From: Muricauda sp. SCSIO 64092
GTDB taxonomy: Bacteria; Bacteroidota; Bacteroidia; Flavobacteriales; Flavobacteriaceae
NCBI RefSeq assembly: GCF_023016285.1
Contig: NZ_CP095413.1
Location: forward strand, 3,489,001-3,553,000
Direction: 5' to 3'
Length of the DNA stretch: 64,000 nucleotides
Each line of letters opens with the position of its first letter. Within the stretch, counting starts at the first letter, position 1. Below are positions 1 to 10,961 of the stretch, piece by piece. The notes under the pieces are model-generated. The model was not told the origin of the DNA. It searched no databases and saw only the letters and a program-made list of their open reading frames with translations. The position numbers were made by a program, and so were the translations under genes.

Positions 1-69
1 ACGGAAATTGTGGATGTTACCCCGCTACCGCACAACGGTTGCAGGCCTCCAAAAAGAAGAAGAGTTTAA
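1..69 (+). CDS. rpsK: 30S ribosomal protein S11, C-terminal end (partial)
   Basis: The first 23 codons of the window read in frame to a TAA at 67-69 and give the conserved S11 tail (DVTPLPHNGCRPP followed by KRRRV). S11 lies on the small-subunit platform and helps form the mRNA exit region. The gene begins before the window. Its position just ahead of rpsD, rpoA and rplQ is the classical alpha-operon order, which supports the call from a short fragment. Confidence 0.95.
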   Translation, partial: TEIVDVTPLPHNGCRPPKRRRV

Positions 70-165
70 TTAACATAATCCTGAAAAGGATTTTCACCTG
101 AAGGTGCATCAAGATTATCGAAGGATAAGCCTTAATTCATAATCGCACATTCAAAAATTTAGAAA

Positions 166-771
166 ATGGCAAGATATACAGGACCAAAATCAAAAATCGC
201 CCGTAAGTTTGGAGAGGCGATTTTCGGCGATGATAAATCGTTCGAAAAAAAGAATTACCCTCCGGGAATGCACGGAAACAACCGTCGTCGCGGAAAAAAA
301 TCAGAATACGCCATTCAGTTGGCAGAAAAACAGAAAGCAAAATATACCTACGGTATTTTGGAGCGTCAGTTTAGAAATCTCTTTAGCGAGGCCAAAAGAC
401 GCGAAGGAGTTACCGGTGAGGTACTTTTACAGCTTTGTGAATCCCGTTTGGATAATGTAGTGTACCGTATGGGTATTGCCCCTTCCAGAAGGGGGGCCCG
501 TCAGTTGGTATCCCATAGGCACATAACAGTAAATGGTGGTGTGGTCAACATTCCATCATATTCCCTAAGACCGGGAGACGTAATTGGTGTAAGGGAAAAA
601 TCGAAGTCGGTTCAAGCCATTAATGATTCACTTTCGAATAACAGCAGTGTATATGAGTGGATTACGTGGAATGGTGATAAAAAGGAAGGAACATTTGTCA
701 CCGTACCTGAAAGGCTTCAAATTCCTGAAAACATCAAGGAACAACTAATCGTCGAGTTATACTCAAAATAA
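166..771 (+). CDS. rpsD: 30S ribosomal protein S4
   Basis: A 201-residue protein with the typical S4 start ([17 protein letters not shown]), an N-terminal basic domain and a central S4 RNA-binding domain (about residues 90-155, containing [12 protein letters not shown]). S4 is a primary 16S rRNA binder that nucleates 30S assembly and in many bacteria represses its own operon. It lies 96 bp after rpsK and 18 bp before rpoA, so it is almost certainly cotranscribed. Length and start match the family. No Cys zinc-binding motif is seen at the N-terminus, so this is the zinc-free form. Confidence 0.98.
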   Translation: MARYTGPKSKIARKFGEAIFGDDKSFEKKNYPPGMHGNNRRRGKKSEYAIQLAEKQKAKYTYGILERQFRNLFSEAKRREGVTGEVLLQLCESRLDNVVYRMGIAPSRRGARQLVSHRHITVNGGVVNIPSYSLRPGDVIGVREKSKSVQAINDSLSNNSSVYEWITWNGDKKEGTFVTVPERLQIPENIKEQLIVELYSK

Positions 772-789
772 AACTACATTCATCCTATT

Positions 790-1782
790 ATGGCATTACT
801 TAATTTTCAGAAGCCCGATAAAGTTATAATGATCGATTCAACGGATTTCGAAGGGAAATTCGAATTTCGCCCTTTGGAGCCCGGTTATGGATTGACTGTC
901 GGGAACGCCTTGCGCAGGGTATTGCTTTCCTCTTTGGAAGGCTTTGCGATCACTTCGGTTAGAATTGATGGTGTGGAGCATGAATTCTCTGTAATCCCTG
1001 GGGTTGTAGAGGATGTTACCGAAATGATCTTGAACTTAAAACAAGTTCGCTTTAAGAGACAGATTGATGACGTTGAAAGTGAAACCGTATCCATTTCAGT
1101 GAGTGGAAAAGAACAGATGACCGCAGGTGATTTCCAAAAATTCATCTCAGGATACCAAGTATTGAATCCAGATTTGGTCGTCTGTAACATGGACCCAAAG
1201 GTTTCCGTGAATATGGAAATCATTATTGAAAAAGGCAGGGGTTATGTCCCTGCAGAGGAAAACAAGAAATCCAATGCCCCTTTGGGCACCATTGCCGTTG
1301 ACTCTGTATTTACGCCGATCAAGAATGTAAAGTATAGCATTGAAAACTATAGGGTGGAACAGAAGACGGATTACGAAAAATTGGTTTTCGAGATCGTTAG
1401 CGATGGTTCCATACATCCTAAAGATGCCCTGACAGAAGCTGCCAAGGTTTTGATCCATCACTTTATGTTGTTCTCCGATGAGCGAATTACGCTTGAAGCT
1501 GATGAAATTGCACAAACGGAAACCTATGATGAGGAATCACTGCACATGCGTCAGTTACTAAAAACCAAATTGGTGGATATGGACCTTTCCGTGCGCGCCT
1601 TGAACTGTTTAAAAGCAGCTGAGGTCGATACCTTGGGGGACTTGGTTTCATTCAACAAGAATGATTTAATGAAGTTTAGAAACTTTGGTAAAAAATCCTT
1701 GACCGAACTTGAGGAACTGGTAATCAATAAGGGATTACAATTTGGAATGGATTTGACCAAATACAAATTGGATAAGGACTAA
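790..1782 (+). CDS. rpoA: DNA-directed RNA polymerase subunit alpha
   Basis: A 330-residue alpha subunit. The N-terminal dimerisation domain (about residues 20-235) contains the [18 protein letters not shown] motif. A linker leads to the C-terminal domain (about 250-325) with helix-hairpin-helix features ([26 protein letters not shown]), which contacts DNA and regulators. It assembles the beta/beta-prime core. Length is normal for Bacteroidota. It lies between rpsD and rplQ in the usual order. Confidence 0.98.
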   Translation: MALLNFQKPDKVIMIDSTDFEGKFEFRPLEPGYGLTVGNALRRVLLSSLEGFAITSVRIDGVEHEFSVIPGVVEDVTEMILNLKQVRFKRQIDDVESETVSISVSGKEQMTAGDFQKFISGYQVLNPDLVVCNMDPKVSVNMEIIIEKGRGYVPAEENKKSNAPLGTIAVDSVFTPIKNVKYSIENYRVEQKTDYEKLVFEIVSDGSIHPKDALTEAAKVLIHHFMLFSDERITLEADEIAQTETYDEESLHMRQLLKTKLVDMDLSVRALNCLKAAEVDTLGDLVSFNKNDLMKFRNFGKKSLTELEELVINKGLQFGMDLTKYKLDKD

Positions 1783-1848
1783 TAATCATATTTTGCTCTC
1801 CCGATAAATAGCATTGGGATCTGGTAGCAAGATGATAACAAAGTAAAG

Positions 1849-2358
1849 ATGAGACACGGAAAAAAATTCAATCACCTGGGGAGAACGGCATCGCACAGAA
1901 AAGCAATGTTGGCAAACATGGCCTGTTCCCTAATTGAGCATAAACGGATCAATACTACAGTTGCGAAGGCCAAAGCCCTAAAACAATTTGTGGAACCATT
2001 GATCACGAAAGCGAAAACGGAGAACAACCAGACCACAGAGAAGGGCATGCACAATAGAAGGATCGTTTTTAAGAACCTTCGAAGCAAATATGCCATTACG
2101 GAATTGTTTGGAACAGTTGCCGAAAAAGTGGGCGATAGGCCCGGAGGATACACCCGAATCATTAAGTTGGGTAACCGTTTGGGGGATAATGCCGATATGG
2201 CAATGATCGAGCTCGTAGATTTTAATGAAACCTATAATGCCGGTAAGCCCAAAAAGAAATCCACTAGAAGAAGTAGAAGGGGAAAAGGTAAGGCTGCAGC
2301 AGGTGTTGCCGCGCCAGTTTCGGAAACCACCACAACAGTTGATGATTCCGAAGAATAA
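1849..2358 (+). CDS. rplQ: 50S ribosomal protein L17 with acidic C-terminal tail
   Basis: A 169-residue L17. The conserved core ([20 protein letters not shown], about residues 1-120) is followed by a basic patch ([16 protein letters not shown]) and a low-complexity Ala/Thr/Asp/Glu tail. E. coli L17 is about 127 residues; the extra 40 or so residues are a common feature of the phylum rather than a frame error. L17 binds near the peptide exit tunnel. This is the last gene of the ribosomal operon, followed by a strong terminator. Confidence 0.97.
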   Translation: MRHGKKFNHLGRTASHRKAMLANMACSLIEHKRINTTVAKAKALKQFVEPLITKAKTENNQTTEKGMHNRRIVFKNLRSKYAITELFGTVAEKVGDRPGGYTRIIKLGNRLGDNADMAMIELVDFNETYNAGKPKKKSTRRSRRGKGKAAAGVAAPVSETTTTVDDSEE

Positions 2359-2390
2359 ACAAATGTTGATTATTCATTGAAAAATAGGAA

Positions 2391-2420
2391 AAAGGATACG
2401 TGAGAACGTATCCTTTTTTT
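2391..2420 (+). terminator. Rho-independent terminator after rplQ
   Basis: A perfect 10-bp stem AAAGGATACG (2391-2400) pairs with CGTATCCTTT (2407-2416) across a 6-nt loop and runs into T residues to 2420. It closes the ribosomal operon and separates it from carA. Confidence 0.85.
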
Positions 2421-2452
2421 ATGTTGTTTTGTGAAATTTTGATTAGTAAAAC

Positions 2453-3565
2453 ATGAAATATCAAAAACGAAAAAAGGCACTGGTACTTCTGGAGGATGGT
2501 ACCATTTTTTATGGTAAAGCGGTTGGTGACAAAGAAGGAACTGCATTTGGGGAGGTGTGTTTCAATACGGGGATGACAGGATATCAGGAGATTTTTACGG
2601 ATCCTTCCTATTATGGTCAGATAATGGTCGCTACAAACGCCCATATCGGAAATTATGGCACAAATGATGATGAAGTGGAATCGGACTCCATTAAGATTGC
2701 GGGGTTGATTGTCAAGAATTTCAGTTATGAATATTCCCGGCCAGATGCGGACAAAAGCCTTTTGGATTTTTTAAACGATAACCAATTGTTTGCCATTTCT
2801 GACGTGGATACTCGGGCATTGGTCAGCTATATCCGGGACAATGGCGCCATGAACGCCGTAATTTCCACGTGTGTTGATGAAATAGGGGCCTTGAAAGCGG
2901 AATTGAAAAAAGTGCCAAGCATGAAAGGTTTGGAATTGGTTTCCAAGGTCTCCACCAAGAAAGCCTACTATTTTGGGGAGGAAGATGCCAAGTTCAAGAT
3001 TTCCGCTTTGGATATTGGTATTAAAAAGAACATCCTCAGAAACCTGGCAAAGCGGGACGCTTACATAAAGGTGTTTCCCTATGACGCCTCCATTGAGGAA
3101 ATGACAGCATGGGAGCCAGATGGATATTTCATTTCCAATGGTCCCGGTGATCCGGAACCCCTTACCAAATCCATTGAGACCACAAAACAGATATTGAAGA
3201 CAAACAAACCCTTGTTTGGCATTTGTTTGGGACACCAGGTTTTGGCACTGGCCAATGGGGTATCCACCTACAAGATGCACCACGGCCATCGAGGAATTAA
3301 CCACCCTATTCTTAATTTAATGACAGGAAAGGGGGAGATTACATCGCAAAACCATGGATTTTCGGTAAATCGCGAAGAAACGGAGGCCAATCCCAATCTG
3401 GAGATTACCCATACCCATTTAAATGATGGAACAGTAGCTGGAATCAAAATGAAATATAAAAATGTGTTCTCGGTCCAATACCATCCGGAGGCCAGTCCTG
3501 GACCCCATGATGCGGAATACCTTTTTGACCAGTTTTTTGAAGCCATACAAGCAAGTCAGAACTAA
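2453..3565 (+). CDS. carA: Carbamoyl-phosphate synthase small (glutaminase) subunit
   Basis: A 370-residue class I glutamine amidotransferase subunit that releases ammonia from glutamine for carbamoyl phosphate synthesis (arginine and pyrimidine routes). The N-terminal CPSase_sm_chain domain (about 5-140, with FNTGMTGYQEIFTDPSYYGQ) precedes the amidotransferase domain (about 185-365). The nucleophile is Cys258 in GICLGHQ and the His/Glu pair lies in QYHPEASPGP. The large subunit carB is not in the window. It lies only 33 bp after the rplQ terminator and 116 bp before eno. Confidence 0.96.
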   Translation: MKYQKRKKALVLLEDGTIFYGKAVGDKEGTAFGEVCFNTGMTGYQEIFTDPSYYGQIMVATNAHIGNYGTNDDEVESDSIKIAGLIVKNFSYEYSRPDADKSLLDFLNDNQLFAISDVDTRALVSYIRDNGAMNAVISTCVDEIGALKAELKKVPSMKGLELVSKVSTKKAYYFGEEDAKFKISALDIGIKKNILRNLAKRDAYIKVFPYDASIEEMTAWEPDGYFISNGPGDPEPLTKSIETTKQILKTNKPLFGICLGHQVLALANGVSTYKMHHGHRGINHPILNLMTGKGEITSQNHGFSVNREETEANPNLEITHTHLNDGTVAGIKMKYKNVFSVQYHPEASPGPHDAEYLFDQFFEAIQASQN

Positions 3566-3657
3566 AACGTTATAGTGGATTTTCTTTTTATTATCATGAT
3601 TTTATGACGTTTATCATACATCATAAACTCGGGGCTTTTGTATTTTCGTGCCTATAA

Positions 3658-4974
<1,317 letters not shown>

Positions 4975-4991
4975 CAATTATTTAGCATATG

Positions 4992-5025
4992 AAAAGCCTT
5001 TCCTTTTTGAGAAAGGCTTTTTTTT
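4992..5025 (+). terminator. Rho-independent terminator after eno
   Basis: An 11-bp stem AAAAGCCTTTC (4992-5002) pairs with GAAAGGCTTTT (5011-5021) across an 8-nt loop and is followed by T residues to 5025. Confidence 0.85.
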
Positions 5026-5081
5026 GCGCCTTTTATAGCGTACCTTAATCCAACTGAACTAAACAAGAATAACTCAAAATC

Positions 5082-6617
5082 ATGAAGAATTTCCTTTTTG
5101 CGGCCGCTGAGAATGACGCGATTCCGCACTGCAAAGCAGGAGGTATGGGAGACGTTGTCCGAGACGTCCCAAGGCAAATAGCTGAACGAAAGGATAAGAC
5201 CCATGTGGTAGTTCCGTCCTATGGAAGACTGCATCAAAATGGAACCTTTAAGACCCATCTGAATTTTAGCCTTAGGGGAGTCGATTATACCGCCGAGTTG
5301 TATGAAGTGGATGGAAAGAAAAAAATCGACCTTATCCATCACTATGTTATCCACCATCCCGAAATTGAAGCTGGCGGTATTGCCCACATTTATCACGATG
5401 ACCCGGAAGAACCATTTTTTACGGATTTCATAAAATATACCATCTTCTGCACTGCTGTTGCAGAGGCTATAAAACAAGGTGCCTTTGGGGATCTGGATGT
5501 GGTTCATCTTCACGATTGGCATTCAAGTCTACTGCTTTATCTACGGGAATATCACCCGGGCTACAAAACACTCAAGGAGATTCAATTTGTATACAGTATA
5601 CACAATCTGGCCATTCAGGGAATACGCCCTTTTATGGGCAATTACGCCTCCCTTCAGAATTGGTATCCCGAACTCCCCATTGATTATCAAAAATTAATGG
5701 ACTATCGCTATCAGGACTGTATCAATCTCATGGCAGTGGGCATTCGTCTGGCGGATACGGTACATACGGTTTCCCCTTCGTACAAGCAAGATGTGATGTT
5801 GCCCAGTTCCCGACCGGAATTCATAGGTGGTGAAGGGTTGGAGGAGGATTTGAAGGCTGCCGACGTTGAAGGAAGGTTGTTTGGAATTTTGAATGGCTGT
5901 AATTACAAAAACATCAATGTAGAGGCCAAGGGGGAGATTTATAGAAATACGGTCAAAGCCCTTTTCCGATGGCTACAGGATGAGGACAAAAAGTATAAAG
6001 CCGATTTTTTGGCCCATACGGGGGAGAAAATCATGCAATTTGTGGGCAATCGTCCAAAGTTTATTGTTTCCAGCGTGGCCAGATTGACCGAGCAAAAGTT
6101 TTATTTCTTCAAAAGATCGCCCGAAGCCTTTGTGGAAATTTTGAAAAAACTGGAAAGGGTCCAGGGCATATTCATGCTATTGGGGACCGGTGCACCGGAA
6201 TATGAAGACCTTTTTAGGGGCATAAGTTATGAGAACAAGAACTTCATATTTACCAATGGTCAATCGGAAAGCCTGATCGATTCCATGTACCTGGAATCCG
6301 ATCTTTATTTTATGCCCAGTCTTTTTGAACCCTGTGGGATAAGCCAAATGTTGGCCATGCGCAATGGAAATCCTTGTTTGGTCCATCATACGGGAGGTTT
6401 GATCGATACCGTGGAACATATGAAGACCGGTTTTGCCTTTGATGGTAAAACCTACGACGAAAAGATTGAGAACATGCTCAAAGTGTTCGATGAGGTTTTG
6501 GACGTGTTTGAAAAGGACAAACCTACTTGGAAAAAGATTCAAACTGCGGCCAAACGCAAGCGATTTACATGGAAAAAATCGGTGAACAAATACTACGAAC
6601 AGCTCTATAAGCTGTAA
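5082..6617 (+). CDS. GT5-type glycogen/starch synthase-like glycosyltransferase
   Basis: A 511-residue GT-B fold glycosyltransferase. The N-terminal catalytic domain carries a glycogen-synthase-type sugar-nucleotide motif (KAGGMGDVV, residues 18-26) and HDWHSSLL. The C-terminal domain carries the GT5 acceptor/donor motif FEPCGISQMLAMRNG (about 414-428) and HHTGGLIDTV. GT5 enzymes extend alpha-1,4-glucan from ADP- or UDP-glucose. It is somewhat longer and more divergent than standard GlgA (about 480 residues), so donor and product are not certain. No glgB or glgC is nearby; it stands alone between eno and gltA, 107 bp after eno. Confidence 0.85.
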   Translation: MKNFLFAAAENDAIPHCKAGGMGDVVRDVPRQIAERKDKTHVVVPSYGRLHQNGTFKTHLNFSLRGVDYTAELYEVDGKKKIDLIHHYVIHHPEIEAGGIAHIYHDDPEEPFFTDFIKYTIFCTAVAEAIKQGAFGDLDVVHLHDWHSSLLLYLREYHPGYKTLKEIQFVYSIHNLAIQGIRPFMGNYASLQNWYPELPIDYQKLMDYRYQDCINLMAVGIRLADTVHTVSPSYKQDVMLPSSRPEFIGGEGLEEDLKAADVEGRLFGILNGCNYKNINVEAKGEIYRNTVKALFRWLQDEDKKYKADFLAHTGEKIMQFVGNRPKFIVSSVARLTEQKFYFFKRSPEAFVEILKKLERVQGIFMLLGTGAPEYEDLFRGISYENKNFIFTNGQSESLIDSMYLESDLYFMPSLFEPCGISQMLAMRNGNPCLVHHTGGLIDTVEHMKTGFAFDGKTYDEKIENMLKVFDEVLDVFEKDKPTWKKIQTAAKRKRFTWKKSVNKYYEQLYKL

Positions 6618-6672
6618 GGTTTCTACCATCTTTTCAATATTGTTAATAATAATTCAAATTAATGTGTTTGAA

Positions 6673-6703
6673 TTGTTAAAACCTTGGCTTTTTCGTAAAT
6701 TTA
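6673..6703 (+). promoter_or_regulatory. Candidate promoter of gltA
   Basis: TTG at 6673-6675 and TAAATTTA at 6696-6703 are separated by 20 bp. This matches the Bacteroidota TTG / TAnnTTTG promoter with one mismatch (final A for G). The start would fall near 6710, leaving a leader of about 26 nt before the gltA ATG. Confidence 0.4.
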
Positions 6704-6735
6704 TGGGCTTTTCAATTATTATTAAAAACACATAA

Positions 6736-8019
6736 ATGTCTAGAACCGCAACAATAGAATTTGAAGGAAAAAAATATGAGTTTCCCGTAATGGAGGGAAC
6801 CGAGAATGAATTGGCCATTGATATAAAAACATTGCGAGGTACTACGGGGATGGTCACTATAGATCCGGGGTATAAGAATACGGGATCTTGTGAGAGCGGT
6901 ATTACTTTTTTGGATGGTGAAAAGGGCATTCTAAGATATAGGGGATATTCTATTGAAGACCTGGCGGAAAAGGCAGATTTTTTGGAAGTAGCTTACCTTC
7001 TCATTTTTGGGGAACTTCCCAACAAAGAGCAGTTGGGGAAATTTGATCAAGATATTAAGGCGGAATCCCATGTTGATGAGGAAATGAAAAAGATTTTGGA
7101 TGGTTTCCCAAAATCGGCCCACCCAATGGGGGTCCTTTCTTCCTTGACCAGTGCTTTGGTCGCTTTTAATCCTTCTTCTGTTGATGTTTCCTCGGAACAG
7201 GCCATGTACAATTCCATTGTTCGTATTTTGGCAAAGTTTCCCGTTCTGGTGGCATGGACCATGCGAAAGAAAATGGGCTTGCCGTTGGACTATGGTGACG
7301 ATAGCTTGGGTTATGTGGAAAACATTCATAAAATGATGTTCAAACGCCCCAATAAGGAATACGAGAAGAATAAAATTGTAATCGATGCTTTGGATAAGCT
7401 TCTCATACTTCATGCAGATCACGAGCAAAACTGTTCCACATCCACGGTGAGGATCGTAGGCTCGTCCCATGCGGGCTTGTTTGCTTCACTTTCAGCAGGT
7501 ATTTCCGCACTTTGGGGCCCACTGCATGGAGGCGCCAATCAAGCGGTTTTGGAAATGTTAAAGGCCATCGAGGATGATGGTGGGGATACCAAAAAATATA
7601 TGGCCAAGGCCAAGGACAAGGAAGACCCATTTCGATTAATGGGCTTTGGGCATAGGGTCTATAAGAACTTTGATCCACGGGCTCGAATCATTAAGAAATC
7701 TGCCGATGAGGTTCTGGGTGCATTGGGTATAGAAGACCCTATTCTGGAAATTGCAAAAGGACTGGAGAAAGAAGCCCTGGAGGATCAATATTTTGTTGAC
7801 CGGAAGTTGTATCCCAACGTGGATTTTTATTCTGGAATCATTTACAGGGCCATGGGCATACCGGTAGATATGTTTACGGTAATGTTTGCATTGGGCCGAC
7901 TTCCCGGATGGATTGCCCAGTGGCGGGAGATGCGCTTGCGAAAAGAGCCCATTGGAAGACCCAGACAGGTTTATATAGGTGCCAACGATAGAAGCTTTGT
8001 GAAGTTAGAGAATCGATAA
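6736..8019 (+). CDS. gltA: Citrate synthase
   Basis: A 427-residue type I/II bacterial citrate synthase condensing acetyl-CoA and oxaloacetate at the entry to the TCA cycle and glyoxylate shunt. The catalytic triad is visible: His264 in GPLHGGANQAV, His306 in GFGHRVYKNFDPRA and Asp363 in PNVDFYSGIIYRAMG, close to the E. coli positions. The N-terminal all-beta extension of the large (hexameric, often NADH-sensitive) form is present. It is followed by a terminator and sits next to a pentein hydrolase. Confidence 0.97.
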   Translation: MSRTATIEFEGKKYEFPVMEGTENELAIDIKTLRGTTGMVTIDPGYKNTGSCESGITFLDGEKGILRYRGYSIEDLAEKADFLEVAYLLIFGELPNKEQLGKFDQDIKAESHVDEEMKKILDGFPKSAHPMGVLSSLTSALVAFNPSSVDVSSEQAMYNSIVRILAKFPVLVAWTMRKKMGLPLDYGDDSLGYVENIHKMMFKRPNKEYEKNKIVIDALDKLLILHADHEQNCSTSTVRIVGSSHAGLFASLSAGISALWGPLHGGANQAVLEMLKAIEDDGGDTKKYMAKAKDKEDPFRLMGFGHRVYKNFDPRARIIKKSADEVLGALGIEDPILEIAKGLEKEALEDQYFVDRKLYPNVDFYSGIIYRAMGIPVDMFTVMFALGRLPGWIAQWREMRLRKEPIGRPRQVYIGANDRSFVKLENR

Positions 8020-8041
8020 CATCCATCTTTTTTTGAATATT

Positions 8042-8076
8042 GTCCGTTTCCAACATTGTTGGAAATGGACTTTTTT
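8042..8076 (+). terminator. Terminator after gltA, overlapping the next promoter
   Basis: A 12-bp stem at 8042-8053 (GTCCGTTTCCAA) pairs with 8059-8070 (TTGGAAATGGAC; one G-T pair) across a 5-nt loop, followed by six T residues. Its last T is the first base of a TATATTTG -7 box. Confidence 0.8.
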
Positions 8077-8083
8077 ATATTTG
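8076..8083 (+). promoter_or_regulatory. Candidate -7 box for the 8100 gene
   Basis: TATATTTG is an exact TAnnTTTG match, with a TTG at 8056-8058 (17-bp spacing) inside the gltA terminator stem-loop. It places the transcript start just ahead of the ATG at 8100. It therefore argues against an in-frame upstream ATG at 8040, which would put coding sequence through the terminator. Confidence 0.4.
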
Positions 8084-8099
8084 CGCAAAACTTCAATAC

Positions 8100-9020
8100 A
8101 TGCTAAAGCTTAATATAGCGGATGAAACTTCCCAGTTAAAAGCAGTGGTACTGGGGACCGCGGAAAGTAGTGGTCCCGTTCCGAAACCAGAAGATGCCTA
8201 CGATCCCAAATCCTTGGAACACATATTGGCCGGGACCTATCCCAAAGAGGAAGATATGATTAAGGAAATGGAGGCATTTGTACAGGTTTTTGAGAAGTAT
8301 GGAGTGGAAGTATTTCGCCCGGAGGTATTGAAGGACTGTAACCAAATATTCTCCAGGGATATTGCTTTTGTCATTGGGGATAAACTGATTAAGGCAAATA
8401 TCCTTCCGGATAGGGAAGACGAGTTTGAGGCCATTCTACATGTGTTGGAATATATTGATCCAGATAGTATTTTATATCCTCCGGAAGAAGTGCACATTGA
8501 GGGTGGGGATGTAATGCCATGGAACGACGATATTTTTATTGGAACATACACGGGGCATGATTATCCCAACTATATTACGGCAAGAACCAATTGGGAAGGA
8601 GTGGATTACATCAAACAAATGTTTCCCAACAAAAAGGTGAAGTCCTTCGAATTGCGGAAATCCATTGCAAATCCCAAAGAAAATGCCCTGCACCTGGATT
8701 GTTGTTTCCAACCTGTAGGTAAGGATAAGGCCATCATTCACAAAAATGGGTTTTTGATCGAAGAGGAATACCAGTGGTTGGTAAATTACTTTGGGAAAGA
8801 AAATGTTTTTGAGATAAGTGCGGATGAAATGTACCGCATGTTCAGTAATGTGTTCTCCATTTCTCCTGAGGTGGTGGTTTCTGAGCAAAATTTTACCCGT
8901 CTCAATAATTGGTTAAGGGACCAGGGTTTTACCGTTGAGGAGATTCCGTATTCAGAGATTTCAAAACAAGGAGGACTCTTGCGTTGTAGTACATTGCCCT
9001 TGGTACGGGGAACGGTGTAG
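8100..9020 (+). CDS. Pentein-fold guanidino hydrolase (arginine deiminase / dimethylargininase-like)
   Basis: A 306-residue member of the guanidino-group modifying (pentein) superfamily, whose members hydrolyse or transfer the amidino group of arginine derivatives. Family residues are visible: EGGDVMPWND (about 138-147), the His in ALHLDCCF, and the C-terminal nucleophile Cys in GGLLRCSTLPL (about 294-304). The closest named groups are dimethylarginine dimethylaminohydrolase and amidinotransferase-like proteins; the actual substrate cannot be read from sequence. A TTG/ATG-type extension back to 8040 exists but crosses the gltA terminator, so the ATG at 8100 is preferred. A second pentein hydrolase, ctlX, lies at 15060. 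Confidence 0.85.
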   Translation: MLKLNIADETSQLKAVVLGTAESSGPVPKPEDAYDPKSLEHILAGTYPKEEDMIKEMEAFVQVFEKYGVEVFRPEVLKDCNQIFSRDIAFVIGDKLIKANILPDREDEFEAILHVLEYIDPDSILYPPEEVHIEGGDVMPWNDDIFIGTYTGHDYPNYITARTNWEGVDYIKQMFPNKKVKSFELRKSIANPKENALHLDCCFQPVGKDKAIIHKNGFLIEEEYQWLVNYFGKENVFEISADEMYRMFSNVFSISPEVVVSEQNFTRLNNWLRDQGFTVEEIPYSEISKQGGLLRCSTLPLVRGTV

Positions 9021-9115
9021 TTGCCATAGATATATCATCTTTTACTATTTTTTATTGGGACTATTGTGTACTCTGTACGTACTTTTCGATATTTGGGATG
9101 TGATCTAAAAACTTT

Positions 9116-10942
9116 ATGAAACTTTCCTATTGGGATATTTCCATAGTACTGGTCTATATTGTAGGGGTGTTGGCCCTTGGGTTTTATCTTTCAAAAAGGT
9201 CGTCAAAAAATCTGGAATCCTATTTTTTAGGGGGTAATAAACTGCCATGGTACTACTTGGGGCTTAGCAATGCTTCCGGGATGTTCGATATTTCTGGAAC
9301 CATGTGGACGGTGGGCATCCTGTTTGTCTATGGGCTTAAAAGTGCATGGTTGCCTTGGCTGTGGCCCGTATGGAACCAGGTTTTTATCTTCGTTTATTTG
9401 GCCGTATGGATGCGGAGGTCCAATGTAATGACGGGAGCGGAGTGGATTACGTTTCGGTTTGGTGACGGCAAAGGTGCCAAACTATCCCATATTATCATTG
9501 TCATATTTGCCGTAATCAGCGTGTTGGGCTTCATTGCCTACTTTTTTGAAGGAATAGGGAAGTATTGCACTTCAATACTCCCGTGGGATTTGACATTTGA
9601 TTTTTTAGGATACCAAGTCTCATCGGCCAAAAGCTACGCACTTTTGGTTTGCGGGCTTACTTCGCTCTATACCGTTAAGGGAGGTATGCATAGCGTGGTC
9701 GCTACGGAAGTGATGCAATTTATAATCATGACCATAGCGTGTATTGGTGTAGGGATCATTGCCTATAACATGACCAGTGCCGATCAGATAAATGCCGTGG
9801 TCCCAGAGGGGTGGAAGGAACTTATGTTTTCTTGGAAACTTGATCTTGATTGGAGTGAAACGACCCTCCCCCAAGTAAATGGAAAAATAGCAAAAGATGG
9901 TTTTGATTTATTTGGGCTATTGTTTGTCCTAATGGTGTTGAAAGGGATTTTGGCATCTACCGCCGGTCCCGTACCAAGTTATGATATGCAACGCATCCTT
10001 GCGACCAAGAATCCTGCTGAGGCGGCGAAGATGAGTTTTTTGACCATTTGTGTACTCTACATTCCAAGATATTTTATGATTGTCGGTTTTACCGTGCTTT
10101 CCTTGGCATATCTGGGGCCGGAACTTATGGCGATGGGAGCAAATATTGATTTTGAACAGATTCTGCCCTTGGCCATTAACAAATTCTTGCCCGTGGGACT
10201 TAAAGGATTGATGCTTGCCGGATTTTTGGCCGCTTTTATGGGAACCTTTGCCGCCTTTGTCAATGCTGCTCCTGCCTATATTGTCAATGATATCTACAAA
10301 AAGTATATTAATCCCAATGCCCAGGACAAACGGTTGGTAAGGTTAAGCATCATTTCATCTTTGGGAATCGTCGTTATCGGAATAGTTTTTGGCCTTAACG
10401 CAGGTTCCCTTAATGAGCTGATTTTATGGTTGAGTTCTGCCTTGTATGGAGGGTATGTGGCGGCGAATGTATTGAAGTGGGTATGGTGGAGGTTTACCGG
10501 CAATGGATATTTTTGGGGAATGCTATTTGGTTTGGTGGCTTCCACTATAAAGCTCTTTTTCTTTTCCGAGTATGTGGACATATTTGTTTTCCCTATCATA
10601 TTCCTGTTTTCCTTTTTGGGATGCATAGTGGGAACCTACCTGGAACCACTTCCAAATCGTGAAGCGGTAAAAACGTTTTACAAACAAACCCGGCCTTGGG
10701 GCTTTTGGGGACCTATCAAAAAGGAGGTAATGGCGGAGGACCCGTCCTTTGTACCCAATAAAGATATGGGACGCGATGCATCCAATATTGGCATCGGTAT
10801 CGTTTGGCAAATGGCCCAGGTGGTCATTCCCATTTATTTTATGCTTAGGGAGAACACCCAGATGGTGGTATGGTCCGCGGTTTTAATTCTGACCAGTTAT
10901 CTATTAAAAAGATTGTGGTGGGATAATTTAAAGAATGTTTAG
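9116..10942 (+). CDS. Sodium:solute symporter (SSS family)
   Basis: A 608-residue polytopic inner-membrane protein with the SSS fold. The first helix follows MKLSYWDISIVLVYIVG, then the conserved GGNKLPWYYLGLS, the VKGGMHSVVATEVMQ segment and the SAGP-like loop (ASTAGPVPSYDMQRIL). About 13-14 hydrophobic segments are visible, with a C-terminal extension of about 100 residues. SSS transporters use a sodium gradient to import sugars, polyols, amino or sialic acids. The gene opens a four-gene plus-strand cluster, and the next genes suggest a carbohydrate substrate. It overlaps or abuts the DUF4434 gene. Confidence 0.9.
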   Translation: MKLSYWDISIVLVYIVGVLALGFYLSKRSSKNLESYFLGGNKLPWYYLGLSNASGMFDISGTMWTVGILFVYGLKSAWLPWLWPVWNQVFIFVYLAVWMRRSNVMTGAEWITFRFGDGKGAKLSHIIIVIFAVISVLGFIAYFFEGIGKYCTSILPWDLTFDFLGYQVSSAKSYALLVCGLTSLYTVKGGMHSVVATEVMQFIIMTIACIGVGIIAYNMTSADQINAVVPEGWKELMFSWKLDLDWSETTLPQVNGKIAKDGFDLFGLLFVLMVLKGILASTAGPVPSYDMQRILATKNPAEAAKMSFLTICVLYIPRYFMIVGFTVLSLAYLGPELMAMGANIDFEQILPLAINKFLPVGLKGLMLAGFLAAFMGTFAAFVNAAPAYIVNDIYKKYINPNAQDKRLVRLSIISSLGIVVIGIVFGLNAGSLNELILWLSSALYGGYVAANVLKWVWWRFTGNGYFWGMLFGLVASTIKLFFFSEYVDIFVFPIIFLFSFLGCIVGTYLEPLPNREAVKTFYKQTRPWGFWGPIKKEVMAEDPSFVPNKDMGRDASNIGIGIVWQMAQVVIPIYFMLRENTQMVVWSAVLILTSYLLKRLWWDNLKNV

Positions 10943-10961
10943 TGTTATGGAAGGGAGTTTA

